A stretch of DNA of 64,000 bases from Nectonema munidae (Eukaryota; Nematomorpha; Nectonematoida; Nectonematidae): NCBI GenBank assembly GCA_030549495.1, contig JAUIRK010000113.1, positions 201,501 to 265,500 of the forward strand. The letters run 5' to 3'. The position numbers were made by a program, and so were the translations under genes. This document shows, piece by piece, positions 30,401 through 38,149 of this stretch (within the stretch, counting starts at the first letter, position 1; each line of letters starts with the position of its first letter). The notes below the pieces were generated by a model, which was not told the DNA's origin, did no database searches, and saw only the letters and a list, made by a program, of their open reading frames with translations.

Positions 30401-33400
30401 GAGATTTTGGTTGTGTTTGATATGTGTTAATTCTGAATAAGCAAATTCCTTTAGCTATGAGATCTGTTATTTCGACTCCCTTTTTGGTGTTTAAAGTTGA
30501 GATTCACGTTATATTTGAAGCCTTAAAGTTATGAATTTTTGTAATTTATTGACACGGAATATTTTTCCAAAAATATATTTCAGATTGATATTCTTCTAGA
30601 GTCTAGACAGTAAATCACTATAGTTGAATAATAATATAAAATTAAAAAATTTTCTTGAGAAACTTTTTGAAAAGTCATAAAATTTCTACACTTATCTATA
30701 TGAATTTTTAAGAATGAAAAATTCCCAGCTTTCCATATTTAATAGCATAATGGAAAGAAAATTAATGCTGAAAGCAAAGAAAGTAATATTTTATTGTTCG
30801 AAATAACAGCTTTAAACAGCAAAAAATAGAAATTGTGTTTCTTATAGTTAAAAAAAGGAATATACTTAGATTGAACACAGGAAACACTATCAAAATATAT
30901 TATAATATTGTCTCTCGCTTTTATTTTGGTTACTTCGGGTATAAAGTTTTAGCATAAAACTCTTGTTTTGTAAATGAAACGCGCAAGCAATCAAAATGGG
31001 AAAGATAAAGAAGGAAGTGAAAGAAAATTGCGTAAATCAAAAAATAATTTGAAAAAGTTGACATTTAAAAAGGTGGATGAAGCTTTGAAAGTTTTTCAAC
31101 TTTTTTCATTTCTTATATTTTTGAGATAAATTTAAATATAAACAAAAAAATATATTTATTTCAATAAAAAAGAAAGTTTGGAAAACGGAATACATCTTTT
31201 AGTAAAGCGTAATGGATCAGAAGGTTGTTATATTTACTGAATCCAAATAAAGATAGTACGGTATTCTTGACTTAAGTCTGGCATAGAAAAGTTGCAACTG
31301 TTTTGCCTTGTGAACAAAAATGTGAAATGGTGTACCCGGATGTGTACGTAGCGCATAAATATGAAACAGTATATACGGAGCGATGCTGTCTTTATTCCAA
31401 AAATAGAAGGAATACCAACTCATATCACGTTTGGCATCTGAAGTAGCACGCGATTACATTGGAAGGAAGGGTTGTGGGGAGGGGGTACTCTGTCTAACCC
31501 AAACTAAAATATTAATCGAAAGTAATCGATTAGAGTTTTGTAATTTTCACATTACAAACTCCTTGCTCACGCAAATACCATTTTGAACGCACTATGCCCC
31601 ATACGTATATATATTTTTGTCAGTTAAACATATTTTCTACAATATTCTTATAACTTTTTCTGATGTATAATAATACGTTGTTTTTCTACTGTTTTTCGTT
31701 TCAATCTATATAGTAGTAATAATAAAACGTGATCCATGCGCCTCATTTTTGGCCTTTTGAATTTGCATCACAAACAACTATCATATATAAAAAAATTCAT
31801 TAATATTCCGTTCTACCTTATTAAAGGTAGAAAACTTGTCTAATAAAAAACTTCTATATTTCAATATGCTATGCTTTTTTGCTTTTTGATCGATTTTCTT
31901 TCTTCCTCTTCAATATACCACTAGTAGTAAATAAGGGTTTGTGCAAAAGATGGAAAAGAAGGAGAATTACTGGAGTAAGAATTTCCAATTTCACTGATGA
32001 GGAACTCCTTCCAAGACATTTCGTCGTATGTAATGCTTTTTTCGCCATATTTGTACTCTGTTTTGTTGCGTATCATCATATCAATGATAGCACTTGCCCA
32101 GAGAACACAAAAGTCATTCGGAAAAATGTCGGTGAATGCATTCAACTCATAAATTATCTTAATCCGCTTCCACTTCATCTCATCCGATATTTTGAAGAAC
32201 AATCGGCAAAAAGAATCAAAGTTTGGACCAATCTAAAACCAATAAGCACATATAGCATTTTAGAGGATACAACAGAAGAAGAAGAAGAAGAAAAAAATCA
32301 AATAAAATCAACCAAGATTCTTATTCTTACTTCTAAAAAATAAAAATATTCACTGGATATAAATCTATTTTACTCAATATAAGTGTTTCTAGGTTTTTCC
32401 ACTTCCTTAAAGGAGAAGTAATTTAAGCAAATATTTATAGTTCATTTCTTTTGCATTGTATATCAATATCTATCTCAATGCATTCTAATTTCATTGATTT
32501 TTGTTTCAAATTAGTGAAAATATAAAAAAAACTTGTTTTTGCTTTAAACATAAAGTAAAACTGTTAACTATTATAAAATGAGTGAAAGAGCTCATAATAG
32601 TAGAAATATGAAAATTATTGGCATATTGAACTTGATGTGACAAGAATAATTTTTAGTGGTCTGGCAAGTTCACGGGAGAAAATAAAAAGATCAAGAAATA
32701 GTTTATAAAGTATATGTAGCGTAGCATACTAAATATGCAAAGCATCTTGTGCATGTAACACTAAAAATTTAAAGACTTAAATATGCAATCCTATAAAGTG
32801 TAATTTTTTATTTTATTCAACCTTTATCAGGTATGATTACAATTTTTAGCAAATTTTCTAACTTTATTTTTTTTATTTGTAGCTGACTTATCACAAAAAA
32901 AGTAAATTTTTAACTTCATTTTTCTCAAACTTGATGAGATAATGTTGAAATTCTAATAAATACATATAGCAATATACATACACATTACACGCGCATACTT
33001 TGTTTTCTTTTCGTAACGCAAGCTGTCAGTATTACTTTTAATTTTATTGAATAGTGAATTTATTAGTCAAAATATTTGAATTGAAAATTTTTCATATTTT
33101 ATCTAAATATTGAGAATAGGATTGAGATTAGTGGGAAAATGAGTTAAGTTAATGATTAAACTCAAACATCAATAAAAAATGAGGAAATTTATAAGTTAGG
33201 TCAAAAAACTCAAAAATATCAAAGAAAGGGATGGGAAGTTAGAGGTTTAAAGGAAAATCAAAAGTTTGTTAAAAGAATATTTAAAAAAAGAAGGCCGTCA
33301 TGATAAAATTCAAAGGGTTATGGCAGAACACTGATGTATAGAGTTGTTCCGTCCATTGCTCTACTAGCCTGCATATCCTTGGTGTGTTGGTGTCTGTATA

Positions 33401-35498
33401 AAGAACGCAATTGACTAGTTAAGAAAAAGAATCTATTATTTCTATATCAGCATGCGCGAAAGTCCAAACATTAAAAGAACATTGAGCACTACGTAATTCC
33501 TTTATGAGCTTTACAAATTTTGGGTTATTATAACCTCTTTTTAATCCAGGCATGCATTATTTTTTATTTGTTATTTTCTCATTTTAAAGTTGCTTCCATT
33601 ACAACTTATCTCCTTCATATTTGGGCTTTTTTATTCTCAATTAGTTTATTATATCAACACCTAGTTAAATATCTGAGAGGATATACTGGAATGAGGATTT
33701 CACTTTTCCCATTTTAGATGACTTAATATTTTGAATGTTAAGAAATCTGCTTCCCTTCACAATCATATGCTTGATTTAATTTTTGTACCATCATGGTTCT
33801 ATACTGAATCCAGTATATTTTTCAATTTTTTAAGATTAAATGTGAACAGAACAAAATTTGCGCGAAAAAACTTTAAAAAAAAGGTATGAAGAAAATATGT
33901 TTAGTTAAATAGATAATATGTTAGCTATAGATAGTTAGAACATTGGTAAGCAGATAGTTAGTTGATTTTTAACTAACTCAAAGAAGATTCGATTTAAGCT
34001 TTTGTCTTAAATATGCTCAAAACAAAAAATATCCTCGAAAAATTGGATTGACTTTGAAAAATTTAATTATATCTTAATTAGCTTGAAAAAATCATTTCTT
34101 TTTTCCTGAAAAGCAAAGCTGCATCAAAGCCAATAATTTTGAAAATATGATTGCCAAAGTCATATTCGCGTAAAAGTCAACAGCGAAACAAAACTCCTTT
34201 GCAAGTTTGTCTAAACCCAATGTTTAACAACATTGAAGTAATTAACCTTGAAAGCGGCAAAATTAAAAGTTGGGGAGCTAAAATTGGTTATCTTAGATAT
34301 TTTATATTTTTCTCGTTTTCCTTAATTTTGAGCATACAACATTTCCTGGTTATTAAATATATAATTTTGATAAATTATTGCATCAGCTTAAAAACATATT
34401 TGATATTTCTATATATTTAATATATATTAGATTATTATAATGAAAAATTTAGGTACTCATTCACTTATGGTGCAAGTGAAAGATGGTGTAAGTACAATGG
34501 TGCAAGTGTTAATGGTCACCTATTATTTTCTGGTGCAACGGCAATCCTTCAACAAGCTAAAATCAGATGTGCGTAAAAAGAAAAGCAACAAAGATTAATA
34601 TATATGACATAATGTATATTTATAATATAGGATCTTTTTAAAATATCGCGTAAGCTATTTATAATATTCCACACTATATATTTTTTATAAAAATTTTCGC
34701 ATGAATATAAGGGTCTAAACAAAATGAAAATTGATTGGATCATAATTCTTTGAATATGTCTTATATTTGAGATATAAATAAGGAGCAAGAATGGATTTTG
34801 GCAATAATAAAACTAAAATTCTCTTCTCTCTCTCTCTTTGAAAATGGCTACAATTTTTTTTATTCATTTTCACTATAATTGAAAAAAATAGATTTAATGC
34901 CGTAAATAAGATTTTAAATCTTTTAATAAAGAAAGCGTAAAATAAATAAATGTTAAAGTCGTTAAAGTTTACTTTCAATAGAAAAAGGTATAGAGAAGCA
35001 CTGAGCTATGTTAATGCATAAAATATGGAAATTGAATCTTACTCTAGTTAAGTAGGGAAATTGATTCCTATTTTTGGTGAATCCATGGGAAAAGCCACCT
35101 GGAGTGATGACAGGAATGGCATACTGTTTATGTTTAATCTGTCTTTGAAATCTCAAATAATGAGAAAGCGCATAATCGTAAACCGGACCAAACTGAACAG
35201 AAACGTTGTGCTTCAATACGAGATTTATGGACAAAGGAAAGCCGTATATGTGTTCAGGACTTCGTAGAATTTCTTCAGCAATCTCAATCTCTTCACTCTG
35301 TCCCAACAAACTTTTAACATTTTTTCGCTGCAAAGCCACATGTATAGCCGGAATGATTTTGGACAAACTTGCACTTTTTATAGGAGATTCGGGTAAAATT
35401 ACACCGATCTTGACAAATTTGGAAGCGTTTTGGGATGTGTGAAAAAAAAGACTTACAAAGATCTCAAAGTAAATGATTTTGAAAAGAGCTTGTGACAT
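338..35498 (-). CDS. Receptor guanylyl cyclase (natriuretic-peptide-receptor type), 18 exons, 3' end off window
   Basis: A single-pass membrane receptor that should make cGMP from GTP when an extracellular ligand binds. Exons (high to low): 35498-35043, 32232-31971, 29012-28898, 24899-24713, 23366-23231, 21894-21803, 19569-19431, 17593-17512, 17437-17278, 14224-13943, 13879-13714, 9622-9467, 8906-8741, 7915-7766, 5361-5238, 5001-4933, 3606-3333, 429-338. They join with consistent phases into 1036 open codons. Residues 1-462 are signal peptide plus ANF-receptor domain, about 467-489 the membrane span, about 543-800 the kinase-homology domain, 800-850 the coiled linker, and 850-1036 the cyclase. 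Family marks include [70 protein letters not shown] and [12 protein letters not shown]. The pseudokinase has HGNL instead of HRD. The ligand is unknown. Length matches the family; the last residues lie left of base 338. Exon borders come from reading, not from transcripts. Confidence 0.93.
1903..2051. mobile_element. MITE, TATACCATTTT family, copy 1
   Basis: Ends TATACCATTTTCTATTCTAT and its inverted relative GAACTAAATAATGGTATATA, with TTTTGTC/GACAAAA subterminal blocks. 149 bases. In intron 17. Confidence 0.7.
2256..2440. repeat. Interspersed repeat, copy 1
   Basis: Shares GTAGGTAAAAC, TTCATTTATTTTAAATAATC, AGATTCTTAG and CTGAATTAATTGTTCAAATA with 6086-6208. This copy holds about 60 extra bases in the middle. 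Confidence 0.65.
3333..3606 (-). CDS. Receptor guanylyl cyclase exon 17: catalytic core
   Basis: Acceptor TTTTGTTTAG, donor GTAAGG; phase 0 in, phase 1 out. Encodes [50 protein letters not shown] and GV. Glu of VETIGDAY and Cys of RYCLFGD are the guanine-specifying pair, Asp of IGDAY the second metal ligand, and Asn and Arg of NTASR the transition-state residues. All are present, so the domain should be an active guanylyl cyclase. Confidence 0.96.
4933..5001 (-). CDS. Receptor guanylyl cyclase exon 16 (69 bases)
   Basis: A 23-codon exon, phase 0 at both ends (acceptor TTTTTAATAG, donor GTAAAA). Encodes [20 protein letters not shown] and VYK, completing the conserved LLNDLY-x2-FD-x2-I-x2[13 protein letters not shown] block with exons 15 and 17. 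Confidence 0.94.
5238..5361 (-). CDS. Receptor guanylyl cyclase exon 15: start of catalytic domain
   Basis: Acceptor GTCTTTTAG, donor GTATGA; phase 2 in, phase 0 out. Encodes [20 protein letters not shown] and [20 protein letters not shown]. The Asp of FSDIVGFT is one of the two metal-binding aspartates of class III cyclases. Confidence 0.95.
5362..7765. other. Cyclase intron 14 (2.4 kb)
   Basis: Holds a degenerate CGTCTGC-family fragment (5763-5852), the 6086-6208 repeat and a possible hAT end near 7067. The rest is unremarkable AT-rich sequence. Confidence 0.75.
6086..6208. repeat. Interspersed repeat, copy 2
   Basis: Direct copy of the 2256-2440 repeat with a shorter middle. Both lie in introns of the cyclase gene. 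The family is not recognised. Confidence 0.65.
7766..7915 (-). CDS. Receptor guanylyl cyclase exon 14: coiled-coil dimerisation linker
   Basis: 150 bases, phase 2 at both ends (acceptor TTTTTTTTAG, donor GTATTT). Encodes [20 protein letters not shown] followed by [20 protein letters not shown] and LP: the signalling helix that pairs the two cyclase domains. Confidence 0.94.
8741..8906 (-). CDS. Receptor guanylyl cyclase exon 13: end of kinase-homology domain
   Basis: Acceptor TTCCATTGCAG, donor GTAAGT; phase 1 in, phase 2 out. Encodes [16 protein letters not shown] and [12 protein letters not shown]. The CW-x6-RP motif closes kinase-like folds. Confidence 0.95.
9467..9622 (-). CDS. Receptor guanylyl cyclase exon 12: kinase-homology domain C-lobe
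   Basis: Acceptor TTTATTCAG, donor GTGAGT; phase 1 in, phase 1 out. Encodes [29 protein letters not shown] and ENITYE. LWTAPE is the APE-motif equivalent; [13 protein letters not shown] is the family form of helix F. Confidence 0.95.
10262..10740 (+). mobile_element. LINE 3' fragment (CR1/L2-like RT C-terminus)
   Basis: Reads [40 protein letters not shown], then after one stop [20 protein letters not shown] and [13 protein letters not shown]: the C-terminal block typical of CR1/L2-type LINE ORF2. It ends in a short TTATGTTATCTTATGTTATA tail. Everything upstream is missing (5' truncation). In intron 11 of the cyclase gene. Confidence 0.82.
10745..10835. repeat. Short minisatellite, GGCAATTGTCC type
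   Basis: About 2.5 degenerate units of roughly 30 bases: AGGCAGTTGGACATCGGGTA then AGGCAATTGTCCATGAGGTA, each followed by TTGATCC or TTCATCC. It directly follows the LINE fragment tail. Confidence 0.5.
11300..12470 (+). mobile_element. LINE 3' fragment (jockey/CR1-like RT) with TCTTA tail
   Basis: Starts at the RT catalytic box ([12 protein letters not shown], 11346) and continues [20 protein letters not shown], then in another frame [20 protein letters not shown] and the connection region to 12069. One frameshift lies near 11506-11546. The tail is a (TCTTA)n run at about 12447-12467. It is 5'-truncated just before the catalytic box. Confidence 0.85.
13714..13879 (-). CDS. Receptor guanylyl cyclase exon 11: kinase-homology domain catalytic-loop equivalent
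   Basis: Phase 0 in, phase 1 out (donor GTAAGA). Encodes [40 protein letters not shown] and DEAYFK. HGNL replaces HRD and SGFG replaces DFG, so it should be catalytically dead. It is separated from exon 10 by an intron of only 63 bases. Confidence 0.95.
13943..14224 (-). CDS. Receptor guanylyl cyclase exon 10: N-lobe of kinase-homology domain
   Basis: 94 codons, phase 0 at both ends (acceptor CTTTATAG, donor GTGAGT). Encodes [13 protein letters not shown] with the VAxK lysine, then [38 protein letters not shown] and IIQDLIK. No glycine-rich ATP loop is obvious, as usual for receptor-cyclase pseudokinases. Confidence 0.95.
14611..15173 (+). mobile_element. Probable MITE with AGTGGCRTAAC ends
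   Basis: Left end AGTGGCATAACTAGG, right end GGTTACGCCACT (inverted: AGTGGCGTAACC). Inner GGGCGGCAC and GAGCGGCAAT motifs and an A/T homopolymer core follow. No clean target duplication was found. In intron 9. Confidence 0.6.
15760..16340 (-). mobile_element. Pogo/Tigger-like (CENP-B related DDE) transposase relic
   Basis: The minus strand reads [20 protein letters not shown] and [20 protein letters not shown], matching the adDK-x2-K-x-WMT-x2-IF stretch before the second catalytic Asp. Further on comes LPPV, then [20 protein letters not shown], matching the GII-x-FK-x2-YR block after the LPPNTTS motif. Frame changes and stops break it. In intron 9 of the cyclase gene. Confidence 0.65.
17278..17437 (-). 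CDS. Receptor guanylyl cyclase exon 9: cytoplasmic juxtamembrane segment
   Basis: Acceptor TTGAGGTAG (poor pyrimidine tract), donor GTAATT; phase 2 in, phase 0 out. Encodes [20 protein letters not shown], a juxtamembrane motif recognisable in this family, then an acidic stretch ending DPNQDGHF. Several other AGs lie nearby; this one was chosen because it alone keeps both the TM frame and the [12 protein letters not shown] frame. Confidence 0.85.
17512..17593 (-). CDS. Receptor guanylyl cyclase exon 8: transmembrane segment
   Basis: Acceptor CTTCTTTAAG, donor GTATTT; phase 1 in, phase 2 out. Encodes IPKHW followed by [20 protein letters not shown] and YR: one hydrophobic helix closed by a basic stop-transfer residue. 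It sits exactly between the CGYDGSLC motif and the WRIHW juxtamembrane motif. Confidence 0.9.
18110..18200 (+). repeat. tRNA-like SINE head
   Basis: GTGGCTTAACAGTCAGGGCG looks like a D-arm/box A. GGTGTCAGTTCGATTCAC carries a box B about 45 bases on. The middle GAACAGTACTGTTC is self-complementary like a stem-loop. No good acceptor stem, so it is not a functional tRNA. Confidence 0.5.
18425..19110 (-). mobile_element. LINE 3' fragment (CR1/L2-like), minus strand
   Basis: Reads [20 protein letters not shown] (18990-19050) and, in another frame, [20 protein letters not shown] with [16 protein letters not shown] (18500-18640). The tail on this strand is ATATGTTATGTTATAC, resembling the 10.7 kb copy. 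In intron 7. Confidence 0.8.
19431..19569 (-). CDS. Receptor guanylyl cyclase exon 7: juxtamembrane extracellular segment
   Basis: Acceptor ATTTTTAG, phase 0 in. Encodes [20 protein letters not shown], then HWPGGK and [15 protein letters not shown], the juxtamembrane W-P-x-D-x-P-x-CG-x-D signature of receptor cyclases. The donor, GTTTTT, is weak but gives phase 1, which fits exon 8. Confidence 0.88.
19621..19822. mobile_element. MITE, TATACCATTTT family, copy 2
   Basis: Ends TATATATCATTTTTACTTCT and TTAGTAGTAAAAATGGTATA, with repeated GACAAATTAGA/TCTAAATTATC blocks inside. In intron 6, 52 bases from exon 7. Confidence 0.65.
20298..20652. mobile_element. Two to three CGTCTGC-family MITE copies, partly inverted
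   Basis: 20298-20414 (ATCAGTGTAATACGGGTGTA to AATGGTTAA) is one copy. 20455-20506 and 20604-20652 form inverted arms (AATCAGACGCTATC and GATATCGTCTGATT). Related fragments lie at 5763-5852, 21545-21631 and 22417-22500. Confidence 0.5.
20771..21531. repeat. Foldback-like giant palindrome made of 15-16-base units
   Basis: Left arm: about 10 units of the type GGACATTTGACCGAAC (20778-20950). Right arm: the same units inverted (21352-21531), in the same order, with single-unit gains and losses. The core is also inverted: blocks of TTAGTATAGTTAGAATATTG meet their complements around 21195. The whole about 760 bases can fold on itself. It lies in intron 6 of the cyclase gene. Ends read GGTACCCGGACATTTAGCC and GGCCAAATGTCCGGCC. 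Confidence 0.9.
21803..21894 (-). CDS. Receptor guanylyl cyclase exon 6
   Basis: Acceptor ATGTTTAAAG, donor GTATAT; phase 1 in, phase 0 out. Encodes [22 protein letters not shown] and GRFQ, matching the family pattern ID-x-NGDR-x2-DY-x-L-x-D. It is too short to stand out as an ORF and was found by homology and phase. Confidence 0.92.
23231..23366 (-). CDS. Receptor guanylyl cyclase exon 5, with a GC splice donor
   Basis: Acceptor TTTTATTTAG, phase 0 in. Encodes [20 protein letters not shown] and [16 protein letters not shown], one of the most conserved stretches of natriuretic-peptide-type receptors. The exon ends GAAG before GCAAAT, so the donor is GC rather than GT, phase 1. Using it gives [16 protein letters not shown] with exon 6. 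The nearest GT donor downstream would insert seven residues into the conserved block. Confidence 0.9.
23943..24065. mobile_element. MITE, CGTCTGC family, degenerate copy
   Basis: Starts TTAACCCTCTTAGGATCAGT then GCGACACCGATGTA and ATCGACTGCTTTATAAAATT. The right end GCGATCCTCAAAGC is inverted to the left end. In intron 4. Confidence 0.55.
24713..24899 (-). CDS. Receptor guanylyl cyclase exon 4
   Basis: Acceptor CATTTTTAG, donor GTAAGC; phase 2 in, phase 0 out. Encodes [16 protein letters not shown] and [20 protein letters not shown] of the ANF-receptor domain. It joins exon 5 as [15 protein letters not shown], a family-typical junction. Confidence 0.93.
25380..28080 (+). mobile_element. Degenerate LINE (CR1/L2-like) with endonuclease and RT, split by a hAT MITE
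   Basis: An APE-type endonuclease is readable ([10 protein letters not shown] near 25440, [15 protein letters not shown] near 25805, [10 protein letters not shown] near 26020), followed by RT ([20 protein letters not shown] near 26820, SVIGPL near 27685, ADDIKIYD near 27715, [14 protein letters not shown] near 27790). Several stops and frame changes break it. A block between SVIGPL and ADDIKIYD seems deleted. A 466-base hAT MITE (27133-27598) interrupts the coding frame. It lies in intron 3 of the cyclase gene, opposite strand. Confidence 0.88.
27133..27598 (+). mobile_element. hAT-type MITE inside the LINE
   Basis: Terminal inverted repeats CAGTGGTTCCCAACC at both ends and a perfect 8-base target-site duplication ATCTAGAG (27125-27132 and 27599-27606). 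The LINE reading frame resumes after the second duplication (KDYY before, [11 protein letters not shown] after). It has no coding capacity. Confidence 0.95.
28253..28333. repeat. Tandem duplication, about 46-base period
   Basis: ATTATAAAAGATTATGTATG followed by AATAAAAAATAG occurs twice in a row just past the LINE fragment. Confidence 0.7.
28898..29012 (-). CDS. Receptor guanylyl cyclase exon 3
   Basis: Acceptor TTTTTTTTAG, donor GTAAAA; phase 1 in, phase 2 out. Encodes [19 protein letters not shown] and [11 protein letters not shown], the membrane-proximal lobe strand-helix-strand of ANF-receptor domains. Both cassettes (exon 2 and exon 2b) end in phase 1, so either could splice here. Confidence 0.93.
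29013..31970. other. Cyclase intron 2 (3.0 kb)
   Basis: One truncated hAT-like end at 29131; otherwise no gene, repeat family or RNA was recognised. Confidence 0.75.
29131..29250 (+). mobile_element. Truncated hAT-like end
   Basis: CAGTGATTCCCAAAGTCCGG resembles the left ends of the other hAT MITEs here, but no matching right end was found. Confidence 0.35.
31971..32232 (-). CDS. Receptor guanylyl cyclase exon 2 (cassette a)
   Basis: Acceptor TTGGTTTTAG, donor GTAATT; phase 0 in, phase 1 out. Continues TR from exon 1 with [14 protein letters not shown] and WKRIKIIYE, the helix and strand that cross the hinge of ANF-receptor domains. It ends GNSYSS, aligning with GNKFSS at the end of alternative exon 2b (40966-41314). 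Confidence 0.9.
32233..35042. other. Cyclase intron 1 (2.8 kb)
   Basis: A short GAA run lies at 32273-32293 and a plus-strand coding-like patch at 34143-34290 of unknown nature. Otherwise featureless. Confidence 0.75.
35043..35498 (-). CDS. Receptor guanylyl cyclase exon 1 (cassette a): signal peptide and start of ligand-binding domain
   Basis: 152 codons from ATG at 35498 to a GTAAGA donor, phase 0. The N-terminus [19 protein letters not shown] is a plausible signal peptide. Then come IGVILPE and [10 protein letters not shown], which match the opening strand and helix of ANF-receptor domains, then [19 protein letters not shown] and the end of the conserved YLTRIG motif. The usual Cys after FGP is absent here (FGPVYDY). 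The ATG is chosen because it precedes a hydrophobic leader. Confidence 0.9.
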
Positions 35499-36003
35499 GG
35501 ATTTTAACTATAACTTTTCTTAATGCGGTGATTCAGTTTACATGAATGAGGAGAGATTCAATAATAAAAAATGAATGCAATCTTTCATTTTAGCATCTCT
35601 TGAGCTTTTTCAGAAAATGGCTTCGCGTAGCGAAGTTGGCGCATTAATATACACAACATAGCACCACCATCATATCACAACTTTTTTTCCATCTTGCTAT
35701 GCAATCTCACTTTCCCTCGGGACATAGATTTTGTGTTCATGTAAGAAATGTGAGTTGGTGGTATACTGTGTTCGTGTGTGTGCTGCCTGGCTGTGATGAT
35801 GTTTGTGCCTCTCCTCTATATTTCTGCATCATAATGCAAATTTCTTGCATAGGTTTAAAAAAGGAGAAAAAACACAGACATACTTTAATGGAAAGGCTTA
35901 TAAATGAAAGTCATATATCGGAAGGAACTCTCAAAATTCTAAAAGTATATCGTAAGGATTTGATATGAAGGGAAGTAGGAAATGAATGTATTGTGTTCTT
36001 TAG

Positions 36004-36596
36004 GGTGAAATCCAAAACAGTTTGTCCTAAAATAGCTAGTTCTAAAATAGCTTGTCCAAAATAGCTAGTGTCATAATAGCCAGTATCCAAAATAGCTAGT
36101 TCCATAGTAGCTAGTATACCAAAATAGGTGGTTATAAAATAGTGTAGCAAAACACCAATTTCCCATTATTCTTTTAATATTCAAATAACAAAACCTTGCT
36201 TAATGAATTTTAAATAGATTGTATTCATTCTTTAACTTTCTCTATAAAAGTTTTGACGTGGATGTTAGCGCATACGACCTCCTTTTTAATGTTATATAAA
36301 TGTTAAATATAGTATATCAGCTTTACTACTTTTTTAGACGTAGAAATAGAAATCCTTTCAAGAGAACAGTTTCCCATTATTTTTAAAATGAATAGGAATA
36401 TTTATGCTGTAAAAACAAATTAATAAAAATTAAAGGTTTTTTATTGTAAAAAAAAATATGTTCGCGTTCTTCCAAACCTAATTTATCCTAGTCGAAACAG
36501 ACGATTATATGACTATTAATTAACTATTTTGGTAAACTAGCTGTTTTTGTCAAGCTGTTTCAGAACTAGCTATTTTGGGACTAGCTATTTAGTAGT
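36004..36596. repeat. Foldback-like element with AAAATAGCTAGT unit arms
   Basis: Left arm: 7-8 degenerate units such as AAAATAGCTAGTTCT and AAAATAGCTTGTCC (36018-36140). Right arm: the complement, AACTAGCTATTTTGGGACTA and relatives (36510-36596). The middle is AT-rich and unique. It lies about 0.5 kb upstream of cyclase exon 1 (cassette a). Confidence 0.8.
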
Positions 36597-37539
36597 ATAA
36601 TCGGTCTTTATGTAATGTTGATTTGTTAAAATTTTGGCCCTCAATTTTCTCCTATATTGCTTGCATTCTCTTTTAACGCATGGACCAAAAAATTCATCGT
36701 GTTGCATACAACCCCAACATAAATGTTTATAGCGACACAAATATAACAATTAAAGTTTATTTTATTAAATATTCTACATAAAGGCGATTTTTTCAGACTT
36801 CATCTAAGGCCTTCCATGAAACCCGTAGGGCCCATCGAGGTAATAATTTGAATTATTTTAATATACAAAATTTTTTAATGCTGTAAAATATATATCTGAT
36901 AAAATTCTCCCTTGAAAAATTTTTTTTTCAGACAAACTTTGTTTTTAACCAATTTCAGGAAACCAGGTGATGCAATAATAAGCTGTAGTTGTGCGCTTAA
37001 CCAAGAAAAAGTATACTGTAAAGTTGGCGAGAATTTAAATTCGAGAATAAACATTCATAAAATTTTAGACATTTAGCCTAAACAGTGGTGATTTTTAATT
37101 TTATTTATGAAAGAAATTAAATGTGGTGAAAAATTTCACATAAAATAATTTGAAACTATGGAAATTTAGTTCCTAGAGAAAATTTCTTACTTTACAGTAT
37201 GATGCAGTATAATTTACTATATTTATAGCAGTATTTATATATCATATATTTTTCATATATAGATTTTTTATATTTTTACTTCTTTTCTAAGCTTCAATGA
37301 ATTCAGTTCAATATTACATTTTCTTAATTTTTGTCAGTAAATTATCTTTCCCTCATCACCAACAATCTTCATAAAAAATACACAAATTGAATCATATAGG
37401 AAGGAAAAACAAATGTGACAATTGAACTGATAATCATTTATCCAAACTTGGGGTATTGTAAAATTTGTTAACCTGTATATTTGTAAAAGTATAAGATTAA
37501 TTATTCCGAACATAGATATTTTCTCGTGCTATAAATACT

Positions 37540-38060
37540 TTTAAGAAACCACAAATAATTACTACATTTTCCACTCAGCGGAGTCCATATTTATGTTATG
37601 AACAAACTGGCTGCTGAAAAAGCTCTTTCAGATTCAACCGAAGTGGAAGGGACGGCTTTTAAAGCACTTTCTAGCAGAATAATGTTACAAGATTGACTTC
37701 CACTTGCTTCAATCTTATTTATTTCTTGTTTCAAACTTTTGCTGGAAAAAATATTTGAGGATTGTTAGGTGGTAGATTCACTTTTTTAAATTTTACTTTA
37801 AATTGTCCTTTCTAGCTTTTCTTTCAAAATCGAAGTTTGGCCATTTTCTTCATCTGATTGTGAAGATTCATCATTTAAATCAATTAAGTTAAAAAAAAAA
37901 TTTTATTCCAATTAGAGCATATTCAAATATAAGTTTTTTATCTGGCCAAAAAATTAAAACTTTGATATTTTTTCTTAAATTTAGTAAGCTAATTAGTTTC
38001 GGATTTCGTCTTTGAACAACTCTTTTAGTAAATGCTCTTTTTTTAGATTCATTGCAAATA
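37540..38060 (-). mobile_element. hAT transposase relic (C-terminal dimerisation domain)
   Basis: The minus strand reads an acidic stretch NDESSQSDEENG (about 37870), SLKQEINKIEASGSQSC (about 37710) and ALKAVPSTSVESERAFSAAS (about 37640). This is the P-x-TS-x3-ER-x-FS signature of hAT C-terminal domains, followed after a stop by WTPLSGK...LWFLKS. It is degenerate; the catalytic core is not visible. Confidence 0.7.
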
Positions 38061-38149
38061 GTGAACTTTGTTTGCTCTGATAGGGTATTTATTTAAATTA
38101 TTTATTATCAATGAATATAAACTAAATTTTTTTGAATTTTATCTTGATA

